The translations under genes were made by a program, and so were the position numbers. A stretch of DNA of 64,000 bases from Bradyrhizobium sp. NAS80.1 (lineage in GTDB: Bacteria > Pseudomonadota > Alphaproteobacteria > Rhizobiales > Xanthobacteraceae): NCBI RefSeq assembly GCF_001908205.1, contig NZ_LGHL01000123.1:1-64000 (forward strand), written 5' to 3'. The notes beneath the pieces are model-generated. The model worked only from the letters and a program-made list of their open reading frames with translations, did not search any database and was not told the origin of the DNA. This document shows, piece by piece, positions 24,087 through 32,370 of the stretch. Within the stretch, counting starts at the first letter, position 1. The number at the start of each line of letters is the position of its first letter.

Positions 24087-25619
24087 CTAGCGGATAAAGC
24101 CGGGAAGGTTGTCGATGTCGGGCGAGGGACGGGCAGGAAAAAGCCTCGCGGTCGAGGAGTTGTCGAGCCTGCGCCTGCACTTCTCCTCATCCTCGTTCTC
24201 CTTGCCCGTGCGCTTCTTTGCAAAGAGATCATCGAGCCGGTTTACGATCAGCATGGCGTGATCGCGTTCCAGCGTGTCGGGGTTCTTGCGTTGCTGGTCG
24301 GAGCGAAAGGTGCCATCGGCGATCTTGCCGTTCATGTCGTAGTCGCAGCCCGCCTTCCAGTCACCCTGATCCCACTTCCAGCCCTTCGCCTTCAGCCGGC
24401 CCTCCTTGTCGACGGTGATCTTGATGATGGCGTCGTAAGCCAGCCAGACACCTGCAAGACCGGTGCGCTTGTCGTCGAAGCCCTCGAGCAACGCGATACG
24501 CTCGCGCTGGAGGCCATCGACGTGGTCGCGCGCGTTGGCCGTGAAATGCATCTGCGCCGTCTGTTTCTCCCAGGCCGGATGCAGGAATTCGGGATACTCT
24601 TGTGCCTGGGCACCGACCCAGTTGCGCTGGTCTTCCGTCAGTGCGCGCCGGGTCGCATCGTCGAGCTTCGGGAGGAGTGCCTTCCAGGCGCGGTTCAGCC
24701 GCCTGTCATTTTCGGCGAGGTCGGGGTCGGCGCAGATTTCTTCGTCGGTCGCGGTGTCCGGGCGCAGGCAGTCGAAGGTCGGCATCACGAAGCTCGTGTC
24801 GGCCTTATCGGCCGCATCCTGCCGGCCGCTCGCAAAGTAACTGCCCGTGATCTGCCACATGTAGTCGCAGTCGTCGCGCTTGTTGTTCCATTCGTTATCG
24901 CCGTCGATCATGACGACGCGCAGCGAGTCGCCCTGATGGCGAACTTTGATGGACGGTGGCTTCAGAGACTTCGCCTCGGCCGTCGTCTTTTGCTCCCCGG
25001 CGCGTGCCGGCTTGCCCTCCTGAGGCAGGATCGGGCCACTCAGCCAGCCGCCCGCGGCCGGCGCGACGACCGCATTCAACCTGCAGGAGCGATGCTTGTC
25101 GCTGCCGTAATAGGCCTGCATGTCCGTCGCGAGACGAAACGTGCCGTTGTCGGCCGCGGTCAGTGCAACGCTCCCGAACGCATAAACCCACTTGCCGGCG
25201 AGCCCGCTGCGTCCAAATCCCTGTGCGACGTCGTCCAGTACCGCGGCGCGCTTGCGAAGCGTTGCGACGAAGTTTTCGCGAAGCTCGCCCTCGTCGGCTT
25301 CCTGGACGGTGCCGGCGGCTTCAAGGATCATTTCGTTGAACCAGGCCTGATCACGCTTCAGAAGCGGCCGGATATTGGCCGGCGTTTTCGCCAGCGCGGC
25401 ATCGAACGATCTGTCGATCGCAGCGACGAGCTTGTCGTAACCGGCCTTGTTGCAGTCTGCCGCTGTGAAGCCGATGCCGTCGCTATTGACCTCACCGCAG
25501 AGCGCGATGGCAGTCGGCTCGCGGCTCTTGGCGAGCAGGTCAGCGTCCATCGCGTGAGATGTGGCTGAGGCAAGCGACGCCACCGCAGCAAGCAGTGCGA
25601 CGCGGAAAAAGGCGGACAT
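24087..25619 (-). CDS. Secreted LprI-domain protein (lysozyme-inhibitor-like), function unknown
   Basis: A 510-residue secreted protein. A signal peptide (MSAFFRVALLAAVASLASAT) starts at 25619, and the 18 residues encodable upstream look non-coding. The middle (about residues 285-370) carries an LprI-like module: CADPDLAENDRRLNRAWKAL followed by DQRNWVGAQAQ; an N-terminal segment with CGEVNSDGIGFTAADCNKAGYDKL may be a second diverged copy. LprI was named for lysozyme inhibition in mycobacteria; here the role is unproven. The gene has no clear partners. Confidence 0.75.
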   Translation of the reverse strand: MSAFFRVALLAAVASLASATSHAMDADLLAKSREPTAIALCGEVNSDGIGFTAADCNKAGYDKLVAAIDRSFDAALAKTPANIRPLLKRDQAWFNEMILEAAGTVQEADEGELRENFVATLRKRAAVLDDVAQGFGRSGLAGKWVYAFGSVALTAADNGTFRLATDMQAYYGSDKHRSCRLNAVVAPAAGGWLSGPILPQEGKPARAGEQKTTAEAKSLKPPSIKVRHQGDSLRVVMIDGDNEWNNKRDDCDYMWQITGSYFASGRQDAADKADTSFVMPTFDCLRPDTATDEEICADPDLAENDRRLNRAWKALLPKLDDATRRALTEDQRNWVGAQAQEYPEFLHPAWEKQTAQMHFTANARDHVDGLQRERIALLEGFDDKRTGLAGVWLAYDAIIKITVDKEGRLKAKGWKWDQGDWKAGCDYDMNGKIADGTFRSDQQRKNPDTLERDHAMLIVNRLDDLFAKKRTGKENEDEEKCRRRLDNSSTARLFPARPSPDIDNLPGFIR

Positions 25620-25834
25620 GGGGGCGGCTCGTAGACGAAGCGGGTCGGGGTTCCGCCCTTTGGTCGCCCGCAATGTCTTCCCGGTTCAGGAGGGGGCCGG
25701 TAAATCTGCTTTCGTGACCCGACTTAGTTCAGCTTACGCCGGAGGGGCCTTGTTTGGCTCGCGGAGATTGCGATGCCTCAAGCTCCGCAAGATATCGGTG
25801 GCCCCGTAAGATCCCGGATGCGGTCGTTCGCGCT

Positions 25835-26383
25835 TCAAAACGTCGGCGGCGTACACGCCGAGATCACTTCGCACGGCTTGCCACCGACGCAGCGGAAGCG
25901 ATGAGGGCGGCGGCTTTCGAAATAATAGGCGTCGCCCGGATTGAGGATGCGTCGCTCGTCCTCGACGGTGACTTCGAGCTTTCCCGAGATCACGATGCCG
26001 CCTTCCTCGCCTTCATGGACGAGGTGAACGCGCCCGGTGTCGCTGCCGGGCTCGTAGCGCTCCTTCAAAATCTGCAGGCTGCGACCGAACAGATTGTCGC
26101 CGACCTGGCGAAATGAGATGGGCTTCTTGCCGACCTCCGTCAGCTCCTCCGCGCGGTAGAAGATCTTGCGCCGGCTCTCCGGCTCCAGCGCGAAGAATTC
26201 GGCGAGCCCCATCGGGATGCCGTCGAGGATGCGCTTGAGCGCTCCGACCGAGGGGTTCATCTGGTTGGATTCGATCAGCGAGATCGTCGAATTGGTGACG
26301 CCGGCGCGTTTGGCAAGTTCCCGCTGCGACAGCTTGTGGCGCGCCCGGATGAATCGCAGCCGTCCACCGATGTCGACGCTCAT
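25835..26383 (-). CDS. XRE-cupin transcriptional regulator (PuuR-like)
   Basis: A 182-residue regulator with an N-terminal XRE helix-turn-helix (LSQRELAKRAGVTNSTISLIESNQMNPSVG, about 18-48) and a C-terminal cupin domain (about 105-180, GEEGGIVISGKLEVTVED and GDAYYFESRRPHRF). This architecture is that of PuuR, the putrescine-utilisation repressor. It is divergent from an omega-aminotransferase gene, which supports control of amine catabolism. Two half-sites in the divergent region are listed separately. Confidence 0.92.
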   Translation of the reverse strand: MSVDIGGRLRFIRARHKLSQRELAKRAGVTNSTISLIESNQMNPSVGALKRILDGIPMGLAEFFALEPESRRKIFYRAEELTEVGKKPISFRQVGDNLFGRSLQILKERYEPGSDTGRVHLVHEGEEGGIVISGKLEVTVEDERRILNPGDAYYFESRRPHRFRCVGGKPCEVISACTPPTF

Positions 26384-26431
26384 GCCCTTGGTCCCTGTTG
26401 CAGGTGTTGCGGATCGCGCAAATATGGACCG

Positions 26432-26517
26432 GCTGACCCAGTTAAATCAATGGTTTGCAGGTCTCCAAAAAAGGACTTGTTGACCTATTGCAGCCGTGGC
26501 TCTGCTTGTGGGTCAGC
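26432..26517. promoter_or_regulatory. Paired GCTGACCCA / TGGGTCAGC arms in the regulator-aminotransferase intergenic region
   Basis: The nine-base sequence at 26432-26440 and its exact complement at 26509-26517 flank 68 bases in the divergent promoter region; the second copy directly abuts the aminotransferase ribosome site. They could be half-sites for the PuuR-like regulator or form a long-loop hairpin. Confidence 0.35.
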
Positions 26518-26532
26518 AAAGGAGCGTGGCCC

Positions 26533-27861
26533 GTGAGCCTTCATCAGATTCCGAACACTATCAAGACCGACTCGTTCTGGATGCCGTTCACGGCCAACCG
26601 TCAGTTCAAGAAGGCGCCGCGCCTGTTCTCCTCGGCCGAGGGCATGCACTACACCACCGTCGACGGCCGCAAGGTGATCGACGGCTCCGCCGGCCTCTGG
26701 TGCGTCAACGCCGGCCACGGCCGCAAGCAGATCGCCGCAGCTGTCGAGCGCCAGCTCATGACGCTGGACTTCGCGCCGTCGTTCCAGATGGCCCATCCGC
26801 TGGCGTTCGACTTCGCCGAGCGGCTCGCCGAGATCGCGCCGAAGGGCCTCGACCGCATCTTTTTCACCAACTCCGGCTCGGAGTCGGTCGATACCGCGCT
26901 GAAGATCGCGCTCGCCTATCACCGCGCCAACGGCCAGTCGAGCCGCACCCGCCTGATCGGCCGCGAGCGCGGCTATCATGGTGTCGGCTTCGGCGGCATG
27001 TCGGTCGGCGGCATGGTCGCCAACCGCCGCGCCTTCGCGACGCATTTGCCTGGCGTCGACCATATCCGCCACACCCATGATCTCGGCCGCAACGCCTTCG
27101 CCAAGGATCAGCCCGATCACGGCGTCGAGCTCGCCGACGACCTCGAGCGCCTGGTCGGCCTGCACGGCGCCGAGACGATCGCTGCCGTCATCGTCGAGCC
27201 GGTGCCGGGTTCGACCGCGGTGCTGCCGCCGCCGAAGGGCTACCTCCAGCGCCTGCGCGAGATCTGCGACAAGCACGGCATCCTCCTGATCTTCGACGAG
27301 GTCATCACCGGCTTCGGCCGTCTCGGCACGCCGTTCGCCGCCAACTTCTTCGGTGTCACGCCGGACCTGATGACGACGGCTAAGGGCATCACCAACGGCA
27401 CCATTCCCTGCGGCGCGGTGTTCGCGAGCCGCAAGGTGCATGACGGGCTGATGGTCGGTCCGGAGAGCCAGATGGAGCTGTTCCACGGCTACACCTACTC
27501 TGCGCATCCGACGGCCTGCGCCGCGGGTATCGCAACGCTCGACATCTACAAGGACGAGGGTCTGCTCACGCGCGGTGCGTCGATCGCCGAATACTGGCGC
27601 GACGCGTTGCACTCGCTCAAGGGCTTGCCCAACGTCGTCGATATCCGCAATTGTGGCCTGATGGGTGCGGTCGAGCTGGCGCCGCGTGACGGCGCTGTCG
27701 GCGCGCGCGGCTATGACGTCATGGTCGATTGCTTCAATACCGGCCTCTACCTGCGCATGAGCGGTGACTCCTTCGCGATGTCGCCTCCGCTCATCGTCGA
27801 GAAGAGCGACATCGACCAGATGGTCTCGATCCTCGGCGACGCCATCAAGAAGGTGGCTTGA
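26533..27861 (+). CDS. Class III aminotransferase (omega-amino acid / polyamine--pyruvate type)
   Basis: A 442-residue PLP-dependent class III aminotransferase, with the PLP-phosphate region FFTNSGSESVDTALK, the VIVEPVPGS motif, IFDEVITGFGR carrying the PLP-ring aspartate, and the Schiff-base lysine in TTAKGITNG. The start SFWMPFTANRQFK resembles omega-amino-acid:pyruvate transaminases (beta-alanine, putrescine-type donors). A GTG at 26533 has AAAGGAG eight bases upstream; the longer frame to 26455 is Trp/Leu-rich and less likely. Divergent from a PuuR-like gene and followed by a D-amino-acid dehydrogenase gene. Confidence 0.92.
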   Translation: MSLHQIPNTIKTDSFWMPFTANRQFKKAPRLFSSAEGMHYTTVDGRKVIDGSAGLWCVNAGHGRKQIAAAVERQLMTLDFAPSFQMAHPLAFDFAERLAEIAPKGLDRIFFTNSGSESVDTALKIALAYHRANGQSSRTRLIGRERGYHGVGFGGMSVGGMVANRRAFATHLPGVDHIRHTHDLGRNAFAKDQPDHGVELADDLERLVGLHGAETIAAVIVEPVPGSTAVLPPPKGYLQRLREICDKHGILLIFDEVITGFGRLGTPFAANFFGVTPDLMTTAKGITNGTIPCGAVFASRKVHDGLMVGPESQMELFHGYTYSAHPTACAAGIATLDIYKDEGLLTRGASIAEYWRDALHSLKGLPNVVDIRNCGLMGAVELAPRDGAVGARGYDVMVDCFNTGLYLRMSGDSFAMSPPLIVEKSDIDQMVSILGDAIKKVA

Positions 27862-27869
27862 TAATTGCT

Positions 27870-27905
27870 CTCGCCGCTGAGGGAGTTTAATCCTGCAGCG
27901 GCGAG
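27870..27905 (+). other. Intercistronic stem-loop between aminotransferase and dehydrogenase genes
   Basis: CTCGCCGCTG and CAGCGGCGAG form a perfect 10-bp stem with a 16-base loop. The loop and the following leader each contain GGAGTTTAA. It may modulate read-through or stabilise the upstream message. Confidence 0.4.
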
Positions 27906-27932
27906 CGTGATATCGCAGGAGTTTAACGAAGC

Positions 27933-29198
27933 GTGAAAGTTCTGATTCTCGGCAGCGGTGTCATCGGTGTCACCTCTGCCTACTACCTTGCGCGTGCCGG
28001 TCACGAGGTGACGGTCGTTGATCGTCAGCCCGAGCCGGCGCTGGAGACGTCGTTTGCCAATGCCGGCGAGGTCTCGCCCGGCTATTCTTCGCCATGGGCT
28101 GGCCCTGGCGTGCCGGTGAAGGCGGTCAAGTGGCTTCTGATGAAGCACGGTCCGCTGGTGGTTCGGCCGAAGCTCGATCCCGTGATGTGGGTCTGGCTGC
28201 TCAAGATGCTGCGCAACTGCACCAGCGCGCGCTACGCGGTCAACAAGAGCCGGATGATCCCGATCGCGGAATACAGCCGCGATTGTCTGCGTGACCTGCG
28301 CCGCGACATCGGCATCAGGTATGACGAGCGTTCCCAAGGCACGCTCCAGCTGTTCCGCCACCAGGCCCAGCTCGACGGTACCGGCGAGGACATCGCCGTG
28401 CTCAAGCAATATGGCGTTCCTTTCGAGGTGCTGAGCCGCGAAGGCTGCATTGCGGTCGAACCTGCGCTCGCCGGTGTGAAGGAAAAGTTCGTCGGCGGAC
28501 TGCGCTTGCCGCAAGATGAGACCGGCGACTGCCACATGTTTACGCAGGCGCTGGCCAAGCATGCCGAGGCGCTCGGCGTGCGCTTCATGTTCAACACCAG
28601 CATTGATCGCATCGTAACAGACGGCGCGCGCGTCAGCGGTGTCGCGACCGGCGCCGGCATGTTGCAGGCCGACGCTTACGTGCTCGCGCTCGGAAGCTGG
28701 TCGTCGCATCTGGTTGCGCCGCTCGGCATCTCGCTGCCGGTATATCCGGTGAAGGGTTATTCGATCACGGTGCCGATCAAGGATGCCTCCGGCGCGCCGG
28801 AATCGACCGTGATGGACGAGAGCTACAAGGTCGCGATCACGCGCCTTGGAAGTCGCATCCGCGTCGGCGGCACCGCCGAAATCTCGGGCTTTTCTACCAA
28901 GCTCTATGACGCGCGCCGCGCCACGCTGGATCACTTCTTGACTGATCTGTTCCCGCGCGGCGGCGATCTCTCCAGGGCGACATTCTGGAGCGGCCTGCGT
29001 CCGATGACGCCGGATGGCCCGCCGGTGATCGGTCCGACGCAGTACGCCAACCTGCACCTCAACACCGGCCACGGCACGCTCGGCTGGACCATGTCCTGCG
29101 GCTCCGGCCGCGTGCTCGCGGACATGCTCTCCGGCAAGAAGCCGGACGTCGACGTCAGCGCGCTGACGGTGGACCGGTACGCGCACAGGTTTGGGTGA
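27933..29198 (+). CDS. dadA: D-amino acid dehydrogenase, small subunit (DadA-like)
   Basis: A 421-residue FAD-dependent dehydrogenase that oxidises D-amino acids to 2-oxo acids, feeding electrons to the membrane quinone pool. The dinucleotide-binding motif VLILGSGVIGVTSAYYLARAG opens the protein (GxGxxG), followed by SFANAGEVSPGYSSPWAGPG, which is diagnostic for DadA. The C-terminal FAD region is GLRPMTPDGPPVIGPT and LNTGHGTLGWTMSCGSG. It is 71 bases after the aminotransferase gene in the same direction. No alanine racemase is nearby. Confidence 0.9.
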   Translation: MKVLILGSGVIGVTSAYYLARAGHEVTVVDRQPEPALETSFANAGEVSPGYSSPWAGPGVPVKAVKWLLMKHGPLVVRPKLDPVMWVWLLKMLRNCTSARYAVNKSRMIPIAEYSRDCLRDLRRDIGIRYDERSQGTLQLFRHQAQLDGTGEDIAVLKQYGVPFEVLSREGCIAVEPALAGVKEKFVGGLRLPQDETGDCHMFTQALAKHAEALGVRFMFNTSIDRIVTDGARVSGVATGAGMLQADAYVLALGSWSSHLVAPLGISLPVYPVKGYSITVPIKDASGAPESTVMDESYKVAITRLGSRIRVGGTAEISGFSTKLYDARRATLDHFLTDLFPRGGDLSRATFWSGLRPMTPDGPPVIGPTQYANLHLNTGHGTLGWTMSCGSGRVLADMLSGKKPDVDVSALTVDRYAHRFG

Positions 29199-29205
29199 TT
29201 TCTTC

Positions 29206-29346
29206 GCCTCTCCCCGCGTGCGGGGAGAGGCCGGAATTTGCGTAGCAAATTCCGGGTGAGGGGGAGTCTCCGCGAGTTTCGCTCACACCGTTCGCGTGGA
29301 GAGGGCCCCTCACCCCGACCCTCTCCCCGTAAGAACGGGGAGAGGG
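29206..29346. repeat. Composite palindromic intergenic repeat (three hairpins)
   Basis: Three inverted repeats are packed between dadA and the convergent XRE-cupin gene: GCCTCTCCCCGC/GCGGGGAGAGGC at 29206-29231, CGGAATTTGC/GCAAATTCCG at 29232-29254, and CCCTCTCCCCGT/ACGGGGAGAGGG at 29319-29346. The last is identical over 26 bases to the repeat at 1561-1586. The element can act as a bidirectional terminator. Confidence 0.75.
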
Positions 29347-29353
29347 TGAGCAG

Positions 29354-30016
29354 TTACCCCGTCCCTGTCACGCAATTCACCCACAGCACGACTGCCTTCG
29401 CATCTTTCGCCGGATTGGAAAACCGGTGCGGCCGGCGGCTCGCAAATCTAAAGCTGTCGCCGGTCTTCAGCGACCACGTCTCGCTGTCCACCGTCAGCAT
29501 CATCTCGCCTTCGAGCACGAGCCCGGCTTCCTCGCCGTCATGGGTGTAGAGCTCATCGCCAGTGGAGCCGCCGGGCTCCAGATGTACCAGGAACAGATTG
29601 AGGTGGTTGTCCGCGGTCGCCGGGCTCAGCAATTGCTTGGACACACCGGTGCGCCAGAGTTTCAGTTCGGGGCGCTGCAGCTCGCGCGTCACGACCTGAT
29701 CGGAGGCACCATCGGCGCTCGGGCTTGCGCCGAACAGTGCGGCGATGCCGACGCCGAGCACGTCCGCCAATGTTGCGAGCACGCGGAGCGATGGTGACGA
29801 CAGTCCGCGTTCGATCTGGCTGAGGAAGCCGATCGAAAGATCCGTGCGCTCTGCCACCGTTTCGAGCGAGAATTGCCTGACGCGCCGGAGATCGCGGATG
29901 CGGCGGCCGACCGCAACGTCCATCGCGGGCTCGGCCTGTTTGGTAATGGCCTTGGCCTTCACCTTCTTCGCCGGCTTTGCGGCGGCCGGTTTGCGCATTC
30001 TTTTGCCACCGCTCAC
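29354..30016 (-). CDS. XRE-cupin transcriptional regulator
   Basis: A 220-residue regulator with a Lys/Ala-rich basic N-terminus (about 1-30), an XRE helix-turn-helix (FSLETVAERTDLSIGFLSQIERGL) and a C-terminal cupin domain with HDGEEAGLVLEGEM and GDSFRFASRRPHRFSN. A GTG at 30016 has AGGAAG upstream; the ATG six codons in is an alternative. It is divergent from the polar amino-acid ABC transporter operon, and two similar inverted repeats between them make autoregulation plus control of that operon likely. Confidence 0.92.
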   Translation of the reverse strand: MSGGKRMRKPAAAKPAKKVKAKAITKQAEPAMDVAVGRRIRDLRRVRQFSLETVAERTDLSIGFLSQIERGLSSPSLRVLATLADVLGVGIAALFGASPSADGASDQVVTRELQRPELKLWRTGVSKQLLSPATADNHLNLFLVHLEPGGSTGDELYTHDGEEAGLVLEGEMMLTVDSETWSLKTGDSFRFASRRPHRFSNPAKDAKAVVLWVNCVTGTG

Positions 30017-30030
30017 GTCAAACCGCTTCC

Positions 30031-30096
30031 TTCATGTGCATGAAAACCGCTTGCATCGTCCGCGAAAGTGTGACCAAATTTTCATATTGGTGAAAA
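30031..30096. promoter_or_regulatory. Two TTCA-N6-TGAAAA operator-like sites
   Basis: Site 1 (30031-30046) reads TTCA-tgtgca-TGAAAA and site 2 (30079-30096) reads TTTTCA-tattgg-TGAAAA; the second extends to a perfect seven-base inverted repeat ATTTTCA/TGAAAAT. Site 1 lies 15 bases from the XRE-cupin start and site 2 about 80 bases from the transporter start. Shared sequence and spacing suggest one regulator binds both. Confidence 0.55.
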
Positions 30097-30177
30097 TAGG
30101 CCGAAACGGCTTGGCCCGCAACGTCTGCGATTACGACATGCGCGAGCGCCGTTATCGGCAAGCCCAAAGGGGATGCG

Positions 30178-30948
30178 ATGCTGTTGAAGCGTTTTGTTCA
30201 GGCCGCGGTCGCGGCACTCGCAGTAGTCGCCGTGGCACCGGCACCGGCTTCGGCGCAGCAGGTGCTGAAGGTCGGCTCGACGCCGACCGGCATTCCTTTC
30301 ACCTTCCTCGACACCAAGACCAACACCATCCAGGGCATCATGGTCGATCTCGTCACCGAGATCGGCAAGGATGCGGGCTTCAACGTGCAGATCGAGCCGA
30401 TGCAGTTCTCGGCGCTGATCCCATCGCTCACCTCGGGCAAGATCGACATCATTGCGGCCGCGATGTTCATCACCCCGCCGCGGAAGGAAGTCGTCGACTT
30501 CTCCGACCCGATCTACACCTACGGCGAAGGCCTGGTGGTGCCGAAGAGCGACACCAAGGCCTATGCGACACAGGATGATCTGAAGGGCGAGACGGTTGGG
30601 GCCCAGGTCGGCACTGCCTTCGTCGACGCGCTGAAGAAGTCCGGCCTGTTCGCCGACGTCAAGGCCTACGACACCATCCCGGACATCCTGCGCGACGTGA
30701 ACACCGGCCGCCTCAAGGCCGGCTACGCCGACTATCCGATCCTCGCCTACAATCTGAAGCAGGGCGGTTTCCCCGAGGTGCGTCTCGTCGACGGCTACAA
30801 GCCCGTCACCATGGGCTCGGTGGGCATTGGCCTGCGCAAGGGTGAGACTGCGCTGCTCGGCAAGATCAACGCCTCGCTCGCGAAGCTGAAGGCCAACGGC
30901 ACTATCGACAAGATCCTCGACAAATGGGGCCTGAAGGCACAGGGCTGA
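30178..30948 (+). CDS. Polar amino acid ABC transporter, periplasmic binding protein
   Basis: A 256-residue family-3 solute-binding protein with a signal peptide (about 1-27, cleaved near ASAQQ), GSTPTGIPFTFLD, the GIMVDLVTEIGKDAGF helix and the ISEIL-type hinge region DIIAAAMFITPPRKEVVDFSDP. It delivers a polar amino acid or amine to the permease encoded 28 bases downstream. The adjacent oxidase gene suggests a substrate such as an amine or gamma-glutamyl compound. Confidence 0.92.
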   Translation: MLLKRFVQAAVAALAVVAVAPAPASAQQVLKVGSTPTGIPFTFLDTKTNTIQGIMVDLVTEIGKDAGFNVQIEPMQFSALIPSLTSGKIDIIAAAMFITPPRKEVVDFSDPIYTYGEGLVVPKSDTKAYATQDDLKGETVGAQVGTAFVDALKKSGLFADVKAYDTIPDILRDVNTGRLKAGYADYPILAYNLKQGGFPEVRLVDGYKPVTMGSVGIGLRKGETALLGKINASLAKLKANGTIDKILDKWGLKAQG

Positions 30949-30976
30949 CCGATAGAGGCTGATCGAAGGCTGCCCG

Positions 30977-31630
30977 ATGAAAGGCTTCTGGCACGACGCT
31001 GCCGACTTCTTCCCGATCCTGATGAACGGCGTCGCGCTCACGATCGTCGTTACCATCGGCTCGCTCCTGCTCTCGACGGTGCTCGGCCTGATCTGGGCGA
31101 TGATGCGGGTTTCCGGCATCAAGGCGCTGTCGATGCTCAGTGCCAGCCTGATCAACGTGATCCGCGGCATCCCGATCATCGTGCTGTTGTTCTATCTCTA
31201 CTTCGTGATGCCTGATCTCGGCGTCACGCTCTCGGCCCTGCAGGCCGCGATCCTCGGGCTCGGCATCGCCTACTCGGCCTATCAGGCCGAGAATTTCCGC
31301 GCCGGCATCGAGGCGATCGACAAGGGCCAGATCGAAGCGGCGCAGTCGATCGGCATGGGCTGGTGGCTCACCATGCGCCGCGTGGTGCTGCCGCAGGCGG
31401 TGCGCATTGTGCTTCCGCCCTACGGCAACGTCATGATCATGATGCTGAAGGATTCTTCGCAAGCCTCGACCATCACGGTCGCCGAGCTCGCGCTGCAGGG
31501 CAAGCTGATCGCGTCCTCGACCTTCAAGAACACCAGCGTGTTCACGCTGGTGGCGCTGATGTATCTCACCATGAGCATTCCACTGATCCTGCTCGTCCGT
31601 CACTTCGAGAAGCGGGCCGGCAAGCGATGA
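30977..31630 (+). CDS. Polar amino acid ABC transporter, permease
   Basis: A 217-residue HisM/GlnP-type permease with about five membrane segments and the ABC-coupling EAA motif EAAQSIGMGWWLTMRRVVLPQA. A single permease gene implies a homodimer. Its stop overlaps the ATPase start (ATGA). Confidence 0.93.
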   Translation: MKGFWHDAADFFPILMNGVALTIVVTIGSLLLSTVLGLIWAMMRVSGIKALSMLSASLINVIRGIPIIVLLFYLYFVMPDLGVTLSALQAAILGLGIAYSAYQAENFRAGIEAIDKGQIEAAQSIGMGWWLTMRRVVLPQAVRIVLPPYGNVMIMMLKDSSQASTITVAELALQGKLIASSTFKNTSVFTLVALMYLTMSIPLILLVRHFEKRAGKR

Positions 31631-32358
31631 TCGAGCTCAAGGACGTCCACAAGAGCTTCGGCAGGGTCGAGGTGCTCAAGGGCATCACGGCTTCCGTCCA
31701 GAAAGGCGAGGTGGTTTGCATCATCGGCCCGTCTGGCTCTGGCAAGTCCACCATCCTGCGCTGCATCAACGGGCTCGAAAGCTACGACCGCGGCGAGATC
31801 AGTATCGAGGGCCTGAAAGTCGATCGCGACGCGCCGTCGATCGTGAACATTCGCACCCAGGTCTCGATGGTGTTCCAGCGCTTCAACCTGTTTCCGCATC
31901 GCACGGCGCTGGAAAACGTCATTGAGGGGCCGCTCTTCGTGAAGAAGGAGCCGCGCGCGCAGGCGTTCGAGCGCGGTCGCGCGCTGCTCGCCCGGGTCGG
32001 GCTTGCCGAAAAGGCCGATGTGCATCCGCCGCAGCTCTCCGGCGGCCAGCAGCAGCGCGTCGCGATCGCGCGTGCGCTCGCGATGCAGCCCAAGGCGATC
32101 CTGTTCGACGAGCCGACGTCGGCGCTCGATCCCGAGCTCGTCGGCGACGTCCTTGGCGTCATGCGCAAGCTCGCCGACGAAGGCATGACCATGGTTGTCG
32201 TCACCCATGAGATGGGCTTTGCCCGCGACGTCGCCGACCGCGTGCTGTTCATCGACGGCGGCGTCATCGTCGAGCAGGGGCCGGCCAAGGCGCTGCTCAA
32301 TCAACCCCAGCATCCGCGCACGCAGGACTTTCTGCGACGCGTGCTGCATCCGCTCTGA
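31627..32358 (+). CDS. Polar amino acid ABC transporter, ATPase (GlnQ-like)
   Basis: A 243-residue ATP-binding subunit with Walker A GPSGSGKST, Q-loop MVFQRFNLFPH, signature LSGGQQQRVAIARAL and Walker B ILFDEPTSALDPE. All motifs are intact. The start at 31627 overlaps the permease stop; the upstream frame extension is out-of-family. Confidence 0.95.
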   Translation: MIELKDVHKSFGRVEVLKGITASVQKGEVVCIIGPSGSGKSTILRCINGLESYDRGEISIEGLKVDRDAPSIVNIRTQVSMVFQRFNLFPHRTALENVIEGPLFVKKEPRAQAFERGRALLARVGLAEKADVHPPQLSGGQQQRVAIARALAMQPKAILFDEPTSALDPELVGDVLGVMRKLADEGMTMVVVTHEMGFARDVADRVLFIDGGVIVEQGPAKALLNQPQHPRTQDFLRRVLHPL

Positions 32359-32370
32359 CCGGTCTTCGCC

